64,000 bases of DNA from Lactuca virosa (taxonomy: Eukaryota; Streptophyta; Magnoliopsida; Asterales; Asteraceae): NCBI GenBank assembly GCA_928212115.1, contig CAKMRJ010000001.1:363258630-363322629 (forward strand), written 5' to 3'. Below, in pieces: positions 46,477-57,590 of this stretch; position 1 is the stretch's first letter, and every line of letters starts with the position of its first letter. The notes under the pieces were generated by a model. The model ran no database searches, had not been told where the DNA came from, and saw nothing but the letters and a program-made list of their open reading frames with translations. The position numbers and the translations under genes are program-made.

Positions 46477-48719
46477 TCTCTAAATATTATTAAAAGAGAA
46501 CCCTTAATTCACCAATGAAGCAATTAGGACCCTTGATTGCATTTCAATCCTATGTTTTCCACCATTAGATTAGATTGCTGACATCATCTTCTTCAAATAA
46601 AATTTAAAAACAATTATCTTTAATTATATAATCTTTAATAATTATAGAATCTTTAAATTAAATAATTACATTATCAATTACATCATATCATTCTATTTAT
46701 ATACGAGATATCAGTTTCTCTAATTGATATTGTTCCTAATTTAACTCCATTATTTATAGCTTCTGGCTTCAACATTCAAACCCGTTTAGTTTTTATTTAA
46801 TTTTTTTTTGAAAAAACTCATTAAATAAGCATATCAATAATTTGGTCATTAACCTATAAAATCTAATCTAATCCTATTAAATTAGCAAAATATTTAAGAG
46901 TAAAAAATAAAGTCAATATTATTTATAATTTATCTCCGGGTATATCCCACGTAAAATAAATCAACTTGAGATAATGGTTTTGAATTTAAAACTCATTAAT
47001 TAAGCAAGTCAATTAATTTGAAATATTGATTCAATATAAATGATATCATTTTTTCCAGATGAATAACCGAAAATCTCCAAGATAATATTTTAGGATCCCA
47101 TTTTTTTGGAAGATAATTATTTCCTTATTGAAAAACAACCTATATATACGATTACATTGAAGTTGTTCTTCTTACGATTTTGGATTGAGTCCTATGATTT
47201 ACAATGTTCTTCTTTAACGGTCTTATTCTATAATTCTTTTTTCTAGATTCTTTCTTTACCCTGTTCTCCTTCTTCTTCTATAATTTCTTGTATTTACTTT
47301 GTTCTTATTACTTGTTATTACTGTATTCCTGTTGAGAGGTCATGAAAAAATTAATCAATCTACTTTAAGTATATTAGTTTCATTCATTTAGTTATAGAAA
47401 CAAAATTATATCCTTTATATTAATTATTTTAATATGCTGACCTATGTTTGTCAAGAGAAAGCCATAAAAGTCGTTTTAACGTATGATGACAAAACTCGTG
47501 GAACGGACCAAAAGCAAGATGAAGAAGTTTTTTATTGTTACACTTCAACTTGCATGAACAAATACATAAATCTTGTTCTAAGTTTTTCAATAATTCTTTT
47601 ATACATATTATTATACTCTTTAGTTAAATTTTCTAATTATATATTATTGTATTTGTTTTCTGTACTCACTTGTACTTATCATCTTGAAGATGAGAAAACA
47701 TTAACCATGACTATATTGAAAAGTGCCAAAAATATCATATTGGTCATACCTTTCTGACATGATCTTCAAATGTTCTTTGCTCAATTCTTTGTTTTTTATT
47801 TATATCTTTTTTGTGTATTTGATTTGTTTCTTCAAGAAACTCGGTTTTCTACTAATTTTGATAAAAAAATTGTTGAATTAAGCATACTTTTATGACTATA
47901 AATTTGTCAATTTTCTATTAATAAATCAAGTGTAAATGAATTTGAACAATTGTTAAATTTCATATTATATAATGTAATTAATGCACTAATTAATCAAATA
48001 ATAATACATGTCCAAGTGGTTGGGTACCTCCAGGACAATAAGCAAACATGAAAATTATAAGCAATTTCACAATATTTATTAATGTTAACCTTTGGCAAAT
48101 TATGAAACTAATATTATATTTTTGTTAATAACATGTTTTTTTTCTTGTAATAATTTCTTTGATCAGAAGATGTGTATATGTGATTGAGTGTAGCCTGAAA
48201 AATCATATTTTAAATTCTTATAAGGAAAAAATACTTTATAAATTTACCAAATTAAAATATCTGAATTTGATGTTTATGGTTATGACAATGCACTTTAACT
48301 ATAATGTTTATCGAATTTCTTTGCAGAATTTAATGTTGCTGGTACATATAACAACTTATTGTTGCTTTTTGTTTTACATGTTCAATATGAAAAGAGTCAT
48401 GTGAGCCTTCATGGAGGTTGGTACACCAGACAAATTCAATTCATAAAACTACTACACAACATGTTTTAATCAAGAAGTCGCATCATGTTATGATAAAACA
48501 AAGATCACGTGGATCATTTATGTTAAAAATTACCGTATTAAAAAACCAAATTGCTCTAATATAAATATTAATATTTTTATTTAATAAGTTTGGTTCAAAA
48601 AGTCTAAAAATGAATCTAACTAACATTTTTTATTAAAATTTCACCTAAAACAATGCCATCTATTAATGTAATATGTATTTAATTTATGTTCCCCGCGTTT
48701 AACGCGGGTCATAATCTAG
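46477..48719 (+). mobile_element. Plus-strand non-autonomous Helitron
   Basis: It starts TCTCTAAATATTATTAAAAG at 46477 (preceded by A) and ends with hairpin CCCGCGTTTAACGCGGG at 48692-48708, then TCATAAT and CTAG (48716-48719, followed by T). Length is 2243 bp. It has no helicase or Rep motif. The frame at 47434-47757 resembles nothing I know. The 5' 300 bp is shared with the minus-strand element near 48920-49180 and 49690-49806. Confidence 0.82.
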
Positions 48720-49806
48720 TTTGTATTAATAGTTGATATTTAATGCTTTAATTGAAATGGTTTTTAGTAATATGTTTTTAAAGTTGACCATTTTAAAACC
48801 TTTATAATCGAAAATTCAAGATTTAAAATTTGGGAAACTTTTATTAGAATTAAATACGTTGAAATACGGATTTAAGTTAATTTTGTGGAAAGCTCTTATT
48901 GGAATAAAATAAATTCCATTTGGGGGAAGATGATGTCAGCAATTTGATCTAAGGTTGGAAAACATAGGATTAAAATACAATCAATGGCCCAGATTGTTTA
49001 AGATGATGTCATAAAAATTTTGTTTAAATATATACTAAAGATAACATAATTATTAATATGCTTATTTAATGACTTTTTTAAAAAAAGAAAAAAAAAATTC
49101 GGGTTTGAATTTTGAAGCGAAAAGCTAGAAATAAGGGAGTTATATTATGAACAATATTAATTAGGGTTAATGATGGCATAAATTGTCAAAAGGCGTCTTG
49201 AAGGAGAAGCATGCTTCAGTTTGTAGAGATTTGTGTGAAGCCAAAACAGAGGTGTGATAATTGGAGATGCAAGGAAGAGACAATACACAAATGCTAAGAA
49301 TACATGAGCAAAAAGGAACCATCTTATGGTGCTACATTCTGTTATGAACACACAAAACATCAATCGAAGCACAACCATTAGCATGAGGATGAAGAGTATT
49401 AGGAAATTATGGTTTAAGAGAAAAATATATAGGAGAAAGATAGGGCGGTTATTCATGTTTTTTGGCCAGATTTATGGAGAAATCGGTATCTCATATATAA
49501 ATAGAATGCTATGCTTTAATTGATAACATAATTGTTGATTTTAAAGATTTTATAATTAAATGTAATTGTGCTCGGATTGTGAAATGTATTTTAGAAAGTA
49601 TGGATAAATTATATAATTAAATGTAATTATGTTTGAAATGTAATTGCTAAATTTAAATATTCTATAATTAAATGTTTGGATTATATTTTGGAAAGATGAT
49701 GTCACCAATTTGATATAAGGGTGGAAATCATAGGATTAAAATACATTCAAGGGCCCTGATCGCTTGATTGATGAGTTTATGGTTATCTTTTAATAATATT
49801 TAGAGA

Positions 49807-50197
49807 TGGCATAGAGAATTCATTATTTTTTTTTCATAATCTGATTTTTTTATTTCAACACTTCACTAATATTTTTTTTGGTCTTATTTTTTTTTATTTT
49901 GAGATTTATCTTGATCTACTAAGTAGAAAAATAGATAAAAATAAAAAGTAAGAAAATATTTTATTTTGTTTAAGCAATATATACACTCTAAGATCACTCT
50001 AAGATTAAGTGATATATCATACCATATAAATTAATTTCCATATTAGTTAAATTTTCATTTGCAAAAACATTTATTGGGCTAATTAATCGGAAATGAGATT
50101 AATTTCGAAAGTCAACATAAATCTCTAATTTTAAGATATAATTCATTTCTCTTATAAGACACATACACTTCGTATAATTTAATACTTCCTTTTGATT
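49807..50197. other. AT-rich intergenic DNA
   Basis: No feature is supported. Confidence 0.5.
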
Positions 50198-50198
50198 A

Positions 50199-50273
50199 AT
50201 TACAAATAAACCTTAACATAGTAATATTGCCGGTTCAAAAAAAAAAAAATTACAAATAAACCTTAACATAGTA
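50199..50273 (+). mobile_element. Minimal LINE 3'-end insertion with 25-bp TSD
   Basis: A 25-bp sequence (TTACAAATAAACCTTAACAT within it) occurs at 50199-50223 and again at 50249-50273. Between the copies is ATATTGCCGGTTC plus a run of A. This is the structure of an extremely 5'-truncated LINE (or LINE-mobilised) insertion: a few bases of 3' end, poly(A) and a long target duplication. Confidence 0.75.
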
Positions 50274-50625
50274 TATTTATATTTTTCAATATACTCGTGA
50301 AATATATTGTAATTATTTTAAGACGAAATAAAATTATTAAATTAGTAGTTACGACATAAAATAAATCAAACCATATGAACTAATAAGTAATAACCACTAG
50401 TTTTTGTTTTTTTAACTTTTTATGAATGACTGCTTGGTAAAATCTCACAATTAATTAATCAGAGTAATGATCAAAATTAATGCACTTAACAAATACAGAT
50501 TTTATATTGTTACCATATATCCTTTCAAACAAGAAATTTATTAATATTAAACAGGAAACTTATTAATATGTAACCAATTACTAGTATTATATCTCGACAT
50601 AGCTAGTTAAAGGACTCAAAGACAT

Positions 50626-50633
50626 TATAAATA
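50626..50633 (+). promoter_or_regulatory. TATA box of SPH gene 1
   Basis: TATAAATA lies 49 bp before the ATG at 50682, leaving room for a short leader of about 20 bp. Inferred from motif and spacing. Confidence 0.6.
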
Positions 50634-50681
50634 GAAAGAATGTGTATGCATTAAAGACAGAAAAAACAAATATCGATAAAC

Positions 50682-51104
50682 ATGATATCTTCTGCAATGC
50701 ATAATTTTCTCATCTTTGTCCTCTTAACATATGCAATTGCTCCAATAACTCACGCATGTTTTATGAAAAAATGGCATATTTCTGTTACAAATGATATCTC
50801 CAATGGTGATTTCGTTGCTCATATTAAATCAGGTAACGATGATCTTGGTAACCATACCATTCCATTTGAAGGAAATTACAGCTGGTCTTTTTGTGATAAT
50901 TTTTTTGGTCGTACTCTTTTTTATGGCTATTTTTGGTGGGGTTCAAAATTTCAGACTTTAGATTTATTTGATGACAATGTTCGAAAAATATGTGCTCTAC
51001 CCAAAGGGGGTGATGAATATTGCTATTGGTTGGTACAGGCTGACGGGTTTTATGTATCTGCATATCCAGATGGTGATTGGGTGTTCAAAAAATCTTGGAA
51101 TTAA
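50682..51104 (+). CDS. S-protein homologue (SPH), plant self-incompatibility S1 family
   Basis: This is a 140-residue secreted protein. Residues 1-25 form a hydrophobic signal peptide ending ITHA, with cleavage expected before Cys26. The mature part has the family pattern: WHISVTND, HIKSGNDDLGNHTI, WSFCDNFFGRTLFYGYFWWG (about 68-87) and YCYWLVQADGFYVS (113-126). Cys26, Cys71, Cys104 and Cys114 are the four expected for two disulfides. N57-H-T and N65-Y-S are possible N-glycosylation sites. SPH proteins relate to the poppy female S-determinant and to many small secreted proteins of mostly unknown role; a self-incompatibility function should not be assumed here. It is a single exon with an upstream TATA box and AATAAA at 51174-51179. 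The ATG is the first in frame and gives a normal family length. Confidence 0.93.
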   Translation: MISSAMHNFLIFVLLTYAIAPITHACFMKKWHISVTNDISNGDFVAHIKSGNDDLGNHTIPFEGNYSWSFCDNFFGRTLFYGYFWWGSKFQTLDLFDDNVRKICALPKGGDEYCYWLVQADGFYVSAYPDGDWVFKKSWN

Positions 51105-51173
51105 AAAAATGTATCATGTCTTTTGTTATTGTATTACGTTATTAAGCTTGATATAAACTTTTTTTTTTATACT

Positions 51174-51179
51174 AATAAA
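51174..51179 (+). terminator. Polyadenylation signal of SPH gene 1
   Basis: AATAAA lies 70 bp after the stop codon, following a T-rich stretch. Confidence 0.5.
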
Positions 51180-51529
51180 AGAGTAGTTATTTTGCTACGT
51201 GTTATCATATTAGACCTCTAATTAATGTATCAATCTATTAATTCACAATTTTAAATTTATTAGACTCCTAATTAATGTGATGCTACTTGTCAATTTATTT
51301 ATTTTTCATTTGAAATTTGAAATTTTATATTATTGTTTTTATTAATTCACAAATAAAAATTGTCTAATATATATTGAAAATTAATTTCATATACTTATTT
51401 GAATCAACGATTATAATTTTACATAACCAATAAAAATATTTTTTAATTAATAATTTATTTAAAATAATTGATTAATAATTTTGAGTTTTTAGTATGAAAG
51501 TTTAACTAATTTTGTAACCATGGTTCAAA

Positions 51530-51720
51530 GTATAATAAAACATGATCGATAACATTTGTATACAATTTGGGTGTTTATTTCTCTAATGAACAAATGCGTA
51601 TCAACTATATATAAGGATGTTTGATTCCTCATAATTCTAATAGTTGATCGATAACAAGTCTTTTATGTACATAATCTTAAAACCAAAATCATTTTATCCT
51701 TAACGCTACATATCATGCAT
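51530..51720 (+). repeat. SPH unit 3' flank, copy 1 (matches 55357-55530)
   Basis: GATAACATT, GTTTATTTCTCTAATGAACA, AAGGATGTTT and TAATAGTTGA recur in the same order at 55357-55530. This is the flank of the duplicated SPH unit. Confidence 0.7.
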
Positions 51721-52107
51721 AAAACTATGAAGTGTCATAATTTTTTTAATAGTTGTTAACGTAATTATATACAACAGCTAATAGTTTAGGAAGATTAGTA
51801 TATAATCTTTCATAACTTATTTAAAAGCTCTATACAAAAAACTTCATACTAACGAACATAGAGTTCTTTTTTATTGTTTAAAGGTCTTTTCTCAACATAA
51901 TTAAAATTGCATGACCATATATTGTACACAATCTAAGGTAATATCCTTTGAAACAAAAAATTTATTAATATACACCTTTTATTATTGTGTGAAAGAAGAA
52001 ATTTATTAATATACATCCTTTATTATTGTTCTTCACAGTTTATTAAGGATTGAAATCCACATATAAATATAAATGGAGAAAATTGGTTTGCACGAAAGAT
52101 AGAAATC

Positions 52108-52962
52108 CACATATAGAGAAAATTGTTCATTTTTGTCATCTTAACATACCAAATTGTTGCAATATCTCATCGATGTTGGATTGGTAGTGGGGTGTTTTTG
52201 TTACGAGTGATATTGCTGATGATATCTTTGCTCAAATAAAATCAAATCAAGTGATGATGATCTTGGTAACCATACCATTCGATTCCAAGGAAATTCTGAT
52301 TGGTCCTTATGTGACGATTTCTTTAGCCGTAGTCTATTTTATGGCAACTTCTGGTGGGGTACAAAATTCCAAAGTTTAGCTTTGTTTGGCAACAATATCC
52401 AACAAAAATATGTGATGTGTCCGATGTGTCCCACTCAAGGTGACCATTGCTATTGGTGAGCACCGACTAAGATTATCCCTATTGGTGAGCAATTCAACAT
52501 GGGTCACCTCAAAAACGTATAAAAATAAATAAATAAAAGAGAATAAATGATGTGAACGAATTCTCCCCACAACCTAGCTCACCATATGTCACAATCTTTC
52601 TCTCATTTTTTTTATTTCATTTATTTTATAAAAAAATAGATGTGTTAATAATTTTAAAAATAAATAAAATATATTAAAATACATAAAAGAAAATTCTCTA
52701 CAAAATGAGACTAATGTTGATAAATTTTTTGGTAATTTTTAAAAAATAAAATAGTAGATTGGGTTGGGTTGCTAATGTGGATAAAAGTTCATGGTTAATT
52801 AGGCTTTGTATGTGAAAGATAGAAAAAATAATTTTTTAATAGATATTTAGGTTGGGTTGAGTTGCCAATGAGGATAGTCTAACGGATTTTATGCACGGCC
52901 TAACAAATTTTATACTTCTTCATCTCCCGATGGAGGTTAGGCATTTAAAAAATCTTGAAAAA
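52108..52962 (+). pseudogene. SPH pseudogene, broken by a MITE
   Basis: Sequence similar to SPH gene 1 runs from the signal-peptide region (TTCATTTTTGTCATCTTAAC) without a start codon. It continues through DDDLGNHTIRF, SLCDDFF, FYGNFWWGTKFQSL and CYW, then resumes after a 409-bp MITE with NGFYA, SPDG and FKKS. It has at least one frameshift before DDDLG, a stop directly after CYW and two Trp-to-stop changes near the C-terminus. It was a close relative of SPH gene 1, as the FYGxFWWG and FKKS parts show, and is clearly dead. Confidence 0.92.
52471..52879. mobile_element. MITE inserted in SPH pseudogene, TSD TAA
   Basis: The ends GATTATCCCTATTGG and, inward from the right, GACTATCCTCATTGG are flanked by TAA on both sides (52468-52470 and 52880-52882). 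Removing the element and one TAA restores continuous SPH-like sequence across the site, which confirms the borders. At 409 bp and with a TAA duplication it is likely PIF/Harbinger-derived. Confidence 0.88.
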
Positions 52963-53183
52963 CAATGTTTTTGCTATTGTATGTATATATAATGTGTAAT
53001 AAATTTTTTTTTTTTTTTTGGAAAGGACGATTTTATAAAGAGTAGAAACAGAACAAAAAACACAAAACTAAGCCCACCCTAGGAGAAAAAAGCAGGGGAA
53101 AAGAAACAAAACAAACAAAACCGCTACATGTTTTTGAAAGGACAACATATCCAATCCGCCCAATTACAAGTACCCAAACTACC

Positions 53184-54405
53184 CTATAAAGTTCCCAATT
53201 GTAAACCATATTTATAATGCAGTCCGTCGTCTTGGTAGGAAAAATGGACAACTTGTCGAAAATCTTGTCGTTTCTCGTTTCCCAAACACACCAAATAGCA
53301 CCATAAATAATAGCTACGAATCGTTTTCTCTTTTTTGGGCACCGGCCTCAATTGGCAGCATAGCCGATGATCTCTGAATTCTGAAACTAAACCAAAGGTA
53401 CGAAAAGGAATGTCGCACCACTTAAAAATCCAAACCAGAACCTCCCGAATGTAAGAGCACGACGCTAAAAGATGGTCACAGGAATCGACCCCGTTAGGAC
53501 AGAGAGCACACGAACTCGAAGTGATGTTCACCCCACGACGAATGAGCACCAAGGCAGAAGGAATGCGATCCATGCAAGTTCTCCATATAAAACTAGTGAC
53601 ATTTAAGGGAACTGACCAGATGGCAGGATTGCTTGCCGATATGGTGAGTTTGGATTCGATCAAATATCTGATCTTGCACACGTAAAAGTGACCATCGACA
53701 TCAAGTTTTGATCTCCACGAGTCTTCAGCATCGAACAAAGGGAAATTAGAGATGATTGCGATCAGATGTTGCAGCTCCTGTTGTTCGTCGGGAAGCTTGG
53801 GTCTCCTTTTCCATTTCCATGTAAGGCTATCAGCAGGGATTCTTTCCGCCATCGTGCAAGACTTCTTAGAATCCAAGGCAACAAGATGGGGAAATCGGTT
53901 GTCCAACGCAGCTCCTTCAGTCCAATTATCAAGCCAAAACAAAGTCTTGTTCCCCGAACCCACAAAACAAGATAAGATTTGATTGAAACTTACATCAATT
54001 TCTTCAAGGTCTGTGATGGTTTTGATGATGTTACTCCACATCCCCGGGATAGATTTTAACGCGAGTTTGGTCACCGGTTTGCTATGAATATTATGAATTC
54101 CGGAGATCACATGTTGCCATAAAGTAAAGTTGTCGTTCTTCGGTCGCCAAATCCACTTAAAAAGGAGCGCCATGTTGATGCTTTTAAGAGAACCAATACC
54201 AAGCCCACCATTGTCTTTACACGCAAGGACAATTTTCCAATTTACCCAACATATTTTATTTTTTTCGTCGTTGCCGCCCCATAAGAACTGTCTTCTTAAT
54301 TTCTCAATAAGAAATGTCTTCTTAATTTCTCGATACCATTTAAACTTGCAGTCGGAGCGCGAAAGAGAGAGAAGTAGTAAAGAGGCAAACTATCTGAGCC
54401 CGATT
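53184..54405 (-). pseudogene. LINE ORF2 C-terminal part with zf-RVT domain
   Basis: The minus strand is open for 329 codons from MALLFKWIW (54173) to 53184. It contains the region found after RT in plant LINEs (SFNQILSCFVGSGNKTLFWL) and the zinc-binding reverse transcriptase domain: WSVPLNVTSFIWR, then IPSALVLIRRG and CALCPNGVDSCDHLLASC. Between 54174 and 54405 the coding continues (FLWGG, WVNWK, CKDNGGLGIGS) but is disturbed by a short duplicated TTCTTAATTTCTC and frame changes, so it does not join the RT frame cleanly. Confidence 0.9.
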
Positions 54406-55356
54406 TCACCGGAGTAAGACGACCTCCAAATCATAGCGTCTTAGATTTCCAAGTCGAGAGCTTGTTGCCCACCCTATCCATAACAAGTTTCCATATCGCT
54501 TCAAAGACATATTTTCCCCCACCGGGACACCAAGGTAAGTGAACGGAAAGGAGGCCGCCTCACAAGCAAGAATATCCGCGCACCCGGAAACCTCTAAGTC
54601 AGTCACATCGATCCCGAAAACACGGGATTTATGGAAGTTCGGTTTAAGACCTGAAGCAACATGAAAACATCTAAGAATCCTCGCAAGATTGTTGAAGTTG
54701 GAATTAGACCAATCTACGACGAATATCGTATCATCCGCGTAAAAGAGATGAGATAAATAGGGCCCATTATTTGAGATTTGAATGTCATGGAAAAGCGCAG
54801 CATGACAGGTGGATTTCATGGCGGTGCTTAATCCCTCCATGGCAAGAATGAAAAGAAAATAGGAGAGAGGATCTCCCTGTCGAACTCCTTTAGTGATCTT
54901 AAACTCATCCGTCGGACAACCATTAATAAGGACCGAAGCCCTTGAAAATGAGAGACAACCCCTAATCCAAAAACACCACTTGTTCCCAAACCCCATATCA
55001 GAAAGCACATTATCCACATAATGGCAATTAACCGAATCAAACGCCTTATCGAAGTCAACTTTAAAAATAAAAGCTTTCTTCCCATGCTTTTTCGCCCAAG
55101 CCAAGATCTTGATGATGAGAGGAACGTCTAACATGTTGCGGTCTTCGATAAACCCTGTTTGAATATCGTCCACCAATGAGCTTATCACCCGCTTAATTCT
55201 ATTTGCTAATGCCTTGGCAATAATCTTGTATAGACTCCCAATAAGACGAATGGGTCTATAATCATTAAGCGTAAGAGGATCCTTTATCTTTGGAACTAAG
55301 GAGATGAAAGAAGAACTAGAGCCCCTGGCAATCTGCCCACTTGCTTCAAAATATTT
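54406..55356 (-). pseudogene. LINE reverse transcriptase fragment
   Basis: Reading on the minus strand from the truncation point: FEASGQIARGSSSSFISLVP, LNDYRPIRLIGSLYKIIAKA, LANRIKRV, then TGFIEDRNMLD, KVDFDKAFDSV, GVRQGDPLS and the active-site FYADDT (54730-54747). These are the ordered motifs of non-LTR reverse transcriptases of plant L1-like LINEs. The endonuclease and earlier RT motifs are missing by truncation. The frame breaks near 54410. Confidence 0.93.
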
Positions 55357-55530
55357 AATGAAATTGATAACATTAGTATGTGATGTGTGAGTTTATTTGT
55401 CTATGAGCAAATATGTACAAGGATGTTTTAGTCCTCACGATTCACCAAGTTCACAAGTTTTAATAGTTGAGCACGAGGAAGTCTATTATTGTAAAAAACT
55501 ATGAGGGGTCAATGATTTGTCAAAATTCAA
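55357..55530 (+). repeat. SPH unit 3' flank, copy 2
   Basis: This matches 51530-51720 and lies just beyond the LINE, showing that the LINE entered between the SPH pseudogene and its own 3' flank. Confidence 0.7.
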
Positions 55531-55726
55531 AAGACGTGTGCTTGTAAATATCGATTGAAAGTGTAAAATCATAAAAAAAGCTTTAAATCTTGTTGGGTGT
55601 CTTATAAACTTCATTGAAATATTTTTTTAAAGGGAAATTTTGTTTATATCTTTAGGAACTTTTAAAGTTTTAATATTACTTCTATATTTTTATAAATTCT
55701 AAAATTACACATATATTTTATTCAAA

Positions 55727-55730
<4 letters not shown>

Positions 55731-55809
<79 letters not shown>
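55731..55809. repeat. (TA)n microsatellite
   Basis: About 39 AT repeats. Confidence 0.98.
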
Positions 55810-55813
<4 letters not shown>

Positions 55814-56699
55814 ACTTATTATTTGACTAGGTTTAAATTAATTTAATATTAAAAAGGTAATCCAAAAATTAAAATTCCTTATTAAAGTACCCTTGCTAAA
55901 TTAAATTAAAGAGTAGGAAACCAATTTAATTAGACCGTAGGGTGTGTCTATTTTCAATTTAATTTTTATTATACTTATGACTTTGGGTGGCCCAAATTTT
56001 CTTTTCACCCATGGTTCGCTATATATTTGGAGCGGCTTGTTCACTAAGCTCGCGAGCCAAAATGAGCCTATATATAATATAATTTATTATTATTTTTATA
56101 TGTTAAAATAAAAACATATTTTAGGAATCAGGGAATTAAGGATTTAGGGTATTAATAAACGAGCTTCTTAACGACATCCAACCAAGATTAAGATTATTCA
56201 GGCTCGTCAAATAAAAAAACGAGCCGTGCTTATATAATTCTTCACGGGCTGGAGCCGAGCTCCGTACTATAAAACTCGAATCGAGTCGAGCTCGAGCTCA
56301 AGCCCCTGTTAACTTATATGATCCCAAACCGAACTTGGCCGTGCTCGGGCTGAGCTCGTTTCAACCCTGATCACAATCATACACAAGTTGTATTTGATTG
56401 TTACGAATTCCCCCAATCACGCTTATCCATTAAAGAGAATGGTGAATAGAAACCCATAATTGATCACTAGCTCGATAGCTTCTATTAGAATGATCTATTC
56501 ACAAAAACCATAACGATATACTTTTGTAACTTTGTTTTGCTAAAATGATTTGAGAGACTCAATGCGGAATCCAGTAGACGAAGCCTTATAAAGCCTTAAA
56601 TACTTTTGTCTATTCACTTAACTAAATTGATCAAGTAATAGACAATGATCATTGAGCCTGGAGAATGGCATTTTTAGCAGTGAAAATCATGGAAATCTA
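55810..56699. other. Intergenic; probable decayed repeat at 56020-56370
   Basis: 56020-56370 holds repeated GAGCTCGAGCTC-like sequence (CGAGTCGAGCTCGAGCTCAA at 56282-56301) ending TTTCAACCCTGA. This is a common look for plant hAT-like repeats, but no matching left end or duplication was found. Confidence 0.4.
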
Positions 56700-57090
56700 A
56701 TTAAAAGCCTTATGTGATTCTGATTTGGTAAGTGCCTAGATACAATACATTTTGTAGGTGGGTTTGGCATATTTGTTGGACACTCGTTAATATCATGAAA
56801 TTCTAAAAAACAATTGTATCAAGTAATGTTAGTAATCACAACTACAGCAACTCCTAAAAGATTTTGGAATTTCACATCATTCTTCTACATCTTTGGACAT
56901 TTCATGAGCGTACAAACCATATACAAAATTGATCATCACTTCATTCGAGAAAAGGTTTCTAATAACTAGATCTATTTTTTTAGTTGGTTGCCATGTTTAC
57001 AATGTCATAACCTTCTTCCATGTTTTTACCTTTTATGTTAACGACGTCTCTAAAAAACATTTATTCATCTAGTCTATCATGTGGGGGAAT
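56700..57090 (+). pseudogene. Decayed Ty1/copia RNase H remnant
   Basis: With several frameshifts the plus strand reads LCDSDLVS, then GFGIFVGHSLIS followed by a stop and NSKKQ, then FHERTNHI and KIDHHFIREKV. These match the copia RNase H series CDSDWA, GYCxFxGxxLISWxSKKQ and HERTKHIEIDxHFIREKV. A GTGGGGGAA polypurine tract follows at 57083-57091. Only the C-terminal end of pol is left. Confidence 0.75.
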
Positions 57091-57270
57091 ATTAGAGTGC
57101 AAGTGGTAATATCATAAGTTAATTCATGTTAGTTAAAGTTATTTGTGGTTTAATACATTTAGTTGAGCCTTGAGGTTAGTTAGTAAGCTAGTCGTTTACA
57201 GATTTCCTTCACATAATAATGCAATGTAGATGGTAATCATTTCATCTTAATAAAAAAATATTTCTCTCTA
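57083..57270 (+). mobile_element. Polypurine tract and start of a copia LTR
   Basis: GTGGGGGAA is followed by TATTAGAGTGCAAG (compare the usual TGTTAGA LTR start), in the expected place after the RNase H remnant. The LTR end was not found. Confidence 0.45.
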
Positions 57271-57291
57271 ATTTTTCTATTTCACTCTGTT

Positions 57292-57590
57292 ATAGATATA
57301 TTTTACAAATCTAGAATTTAAATAAACCAGCAGTCCATCAAGTTAAATGAAAATTCTTTAATATCCGTTTGACTTTACAAGTAAAAACTATTTGTTATTT
57401 TTTCTATGAGGGTTTTGTAGTAGTCAAATCATTAGATAGAGATATTTTACAACTCTAGAATTTAAATAAATGAACATAGTCCATCAAGTTAAAAGAAAAT
57501 TCTTTAGTATCTGTTTGACTTTACAAGTAAAAATTATTTGTTATTTTTTCTACGAGGGTTTTGTAGTAGTCTAATCCTTAGAGTGTCTAT
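57292..57590. repeat. Tandem duplication of about 147 bp
   Basis: 57292-57437 and 57438-57590 are near-identical direct copies. They share TCTAGAATTTAAATAAA, GTTTGACTTTACAAGTAAAA and GAGGGTTTTGTAGTAGTC. Confidence 0.9.

Larger units (their letters stand above)
41955..49806 (-). mobile_element. Minus-strand Helitron, interrupted by a plus-strand Helitron
   Basis: On the minus strand the 5' end is TCTCTAAATATTATTAAAAG at 49806, preceded by A. The 3' end at 41955 has the hairpin CCCGCGTTTAACGCGGG followed by TCATAATCTAG and then T. A 5' TC, a 3' hairpin about 10 bp before CTRR, insertion between A and T, and no target duplication are the hallmarks of Helitrons. A helicase C-terminal remnant lies next to the 3' end in the correct orientation. 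Both ends match those of the plus-strand Helitron at 46477-48719. Pairing these two ends as one element is an inference; an internal second copy of 5'-region sequence (48920-49180) shows rearrangement. Confidence 0.68.
53007..55356 (-). mobile_element. 5'-truncated L1-like LINE
   Basis: A T-run at 53004-53019 is the poly(A) tail of a minus-strand retroposon. Upstream on the minus strand are reverse transcriptase and a zinc-binding domain. It ends within RT at about 55356, where SPH-flank sequence resumes. Loss of the endonuclease half by 5' truncation is typical of LINE insertion. No clear target duplication was found. Confidence 0.9.

Noticed and set aside
47434..47757. 107-codon frame in the plus-strand Helitron
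   Set aside because: No recognisable motif, AT-driven hydrophobic tail and no sign of promoter or conservation. It could be captured sequence but I cannot support it.
54130..54417. Plus-strand frame over the LINE
   Set aside because: It is a shadow of the minus-strand LINE coding region.
56020..56370. GAGCTCGAGCTC-rich stretch as a complete hAT MITE
   Set aside because: The right side ends in a CAACCCTG-like terminus, but no matching left end or 8-bp duplication was found.
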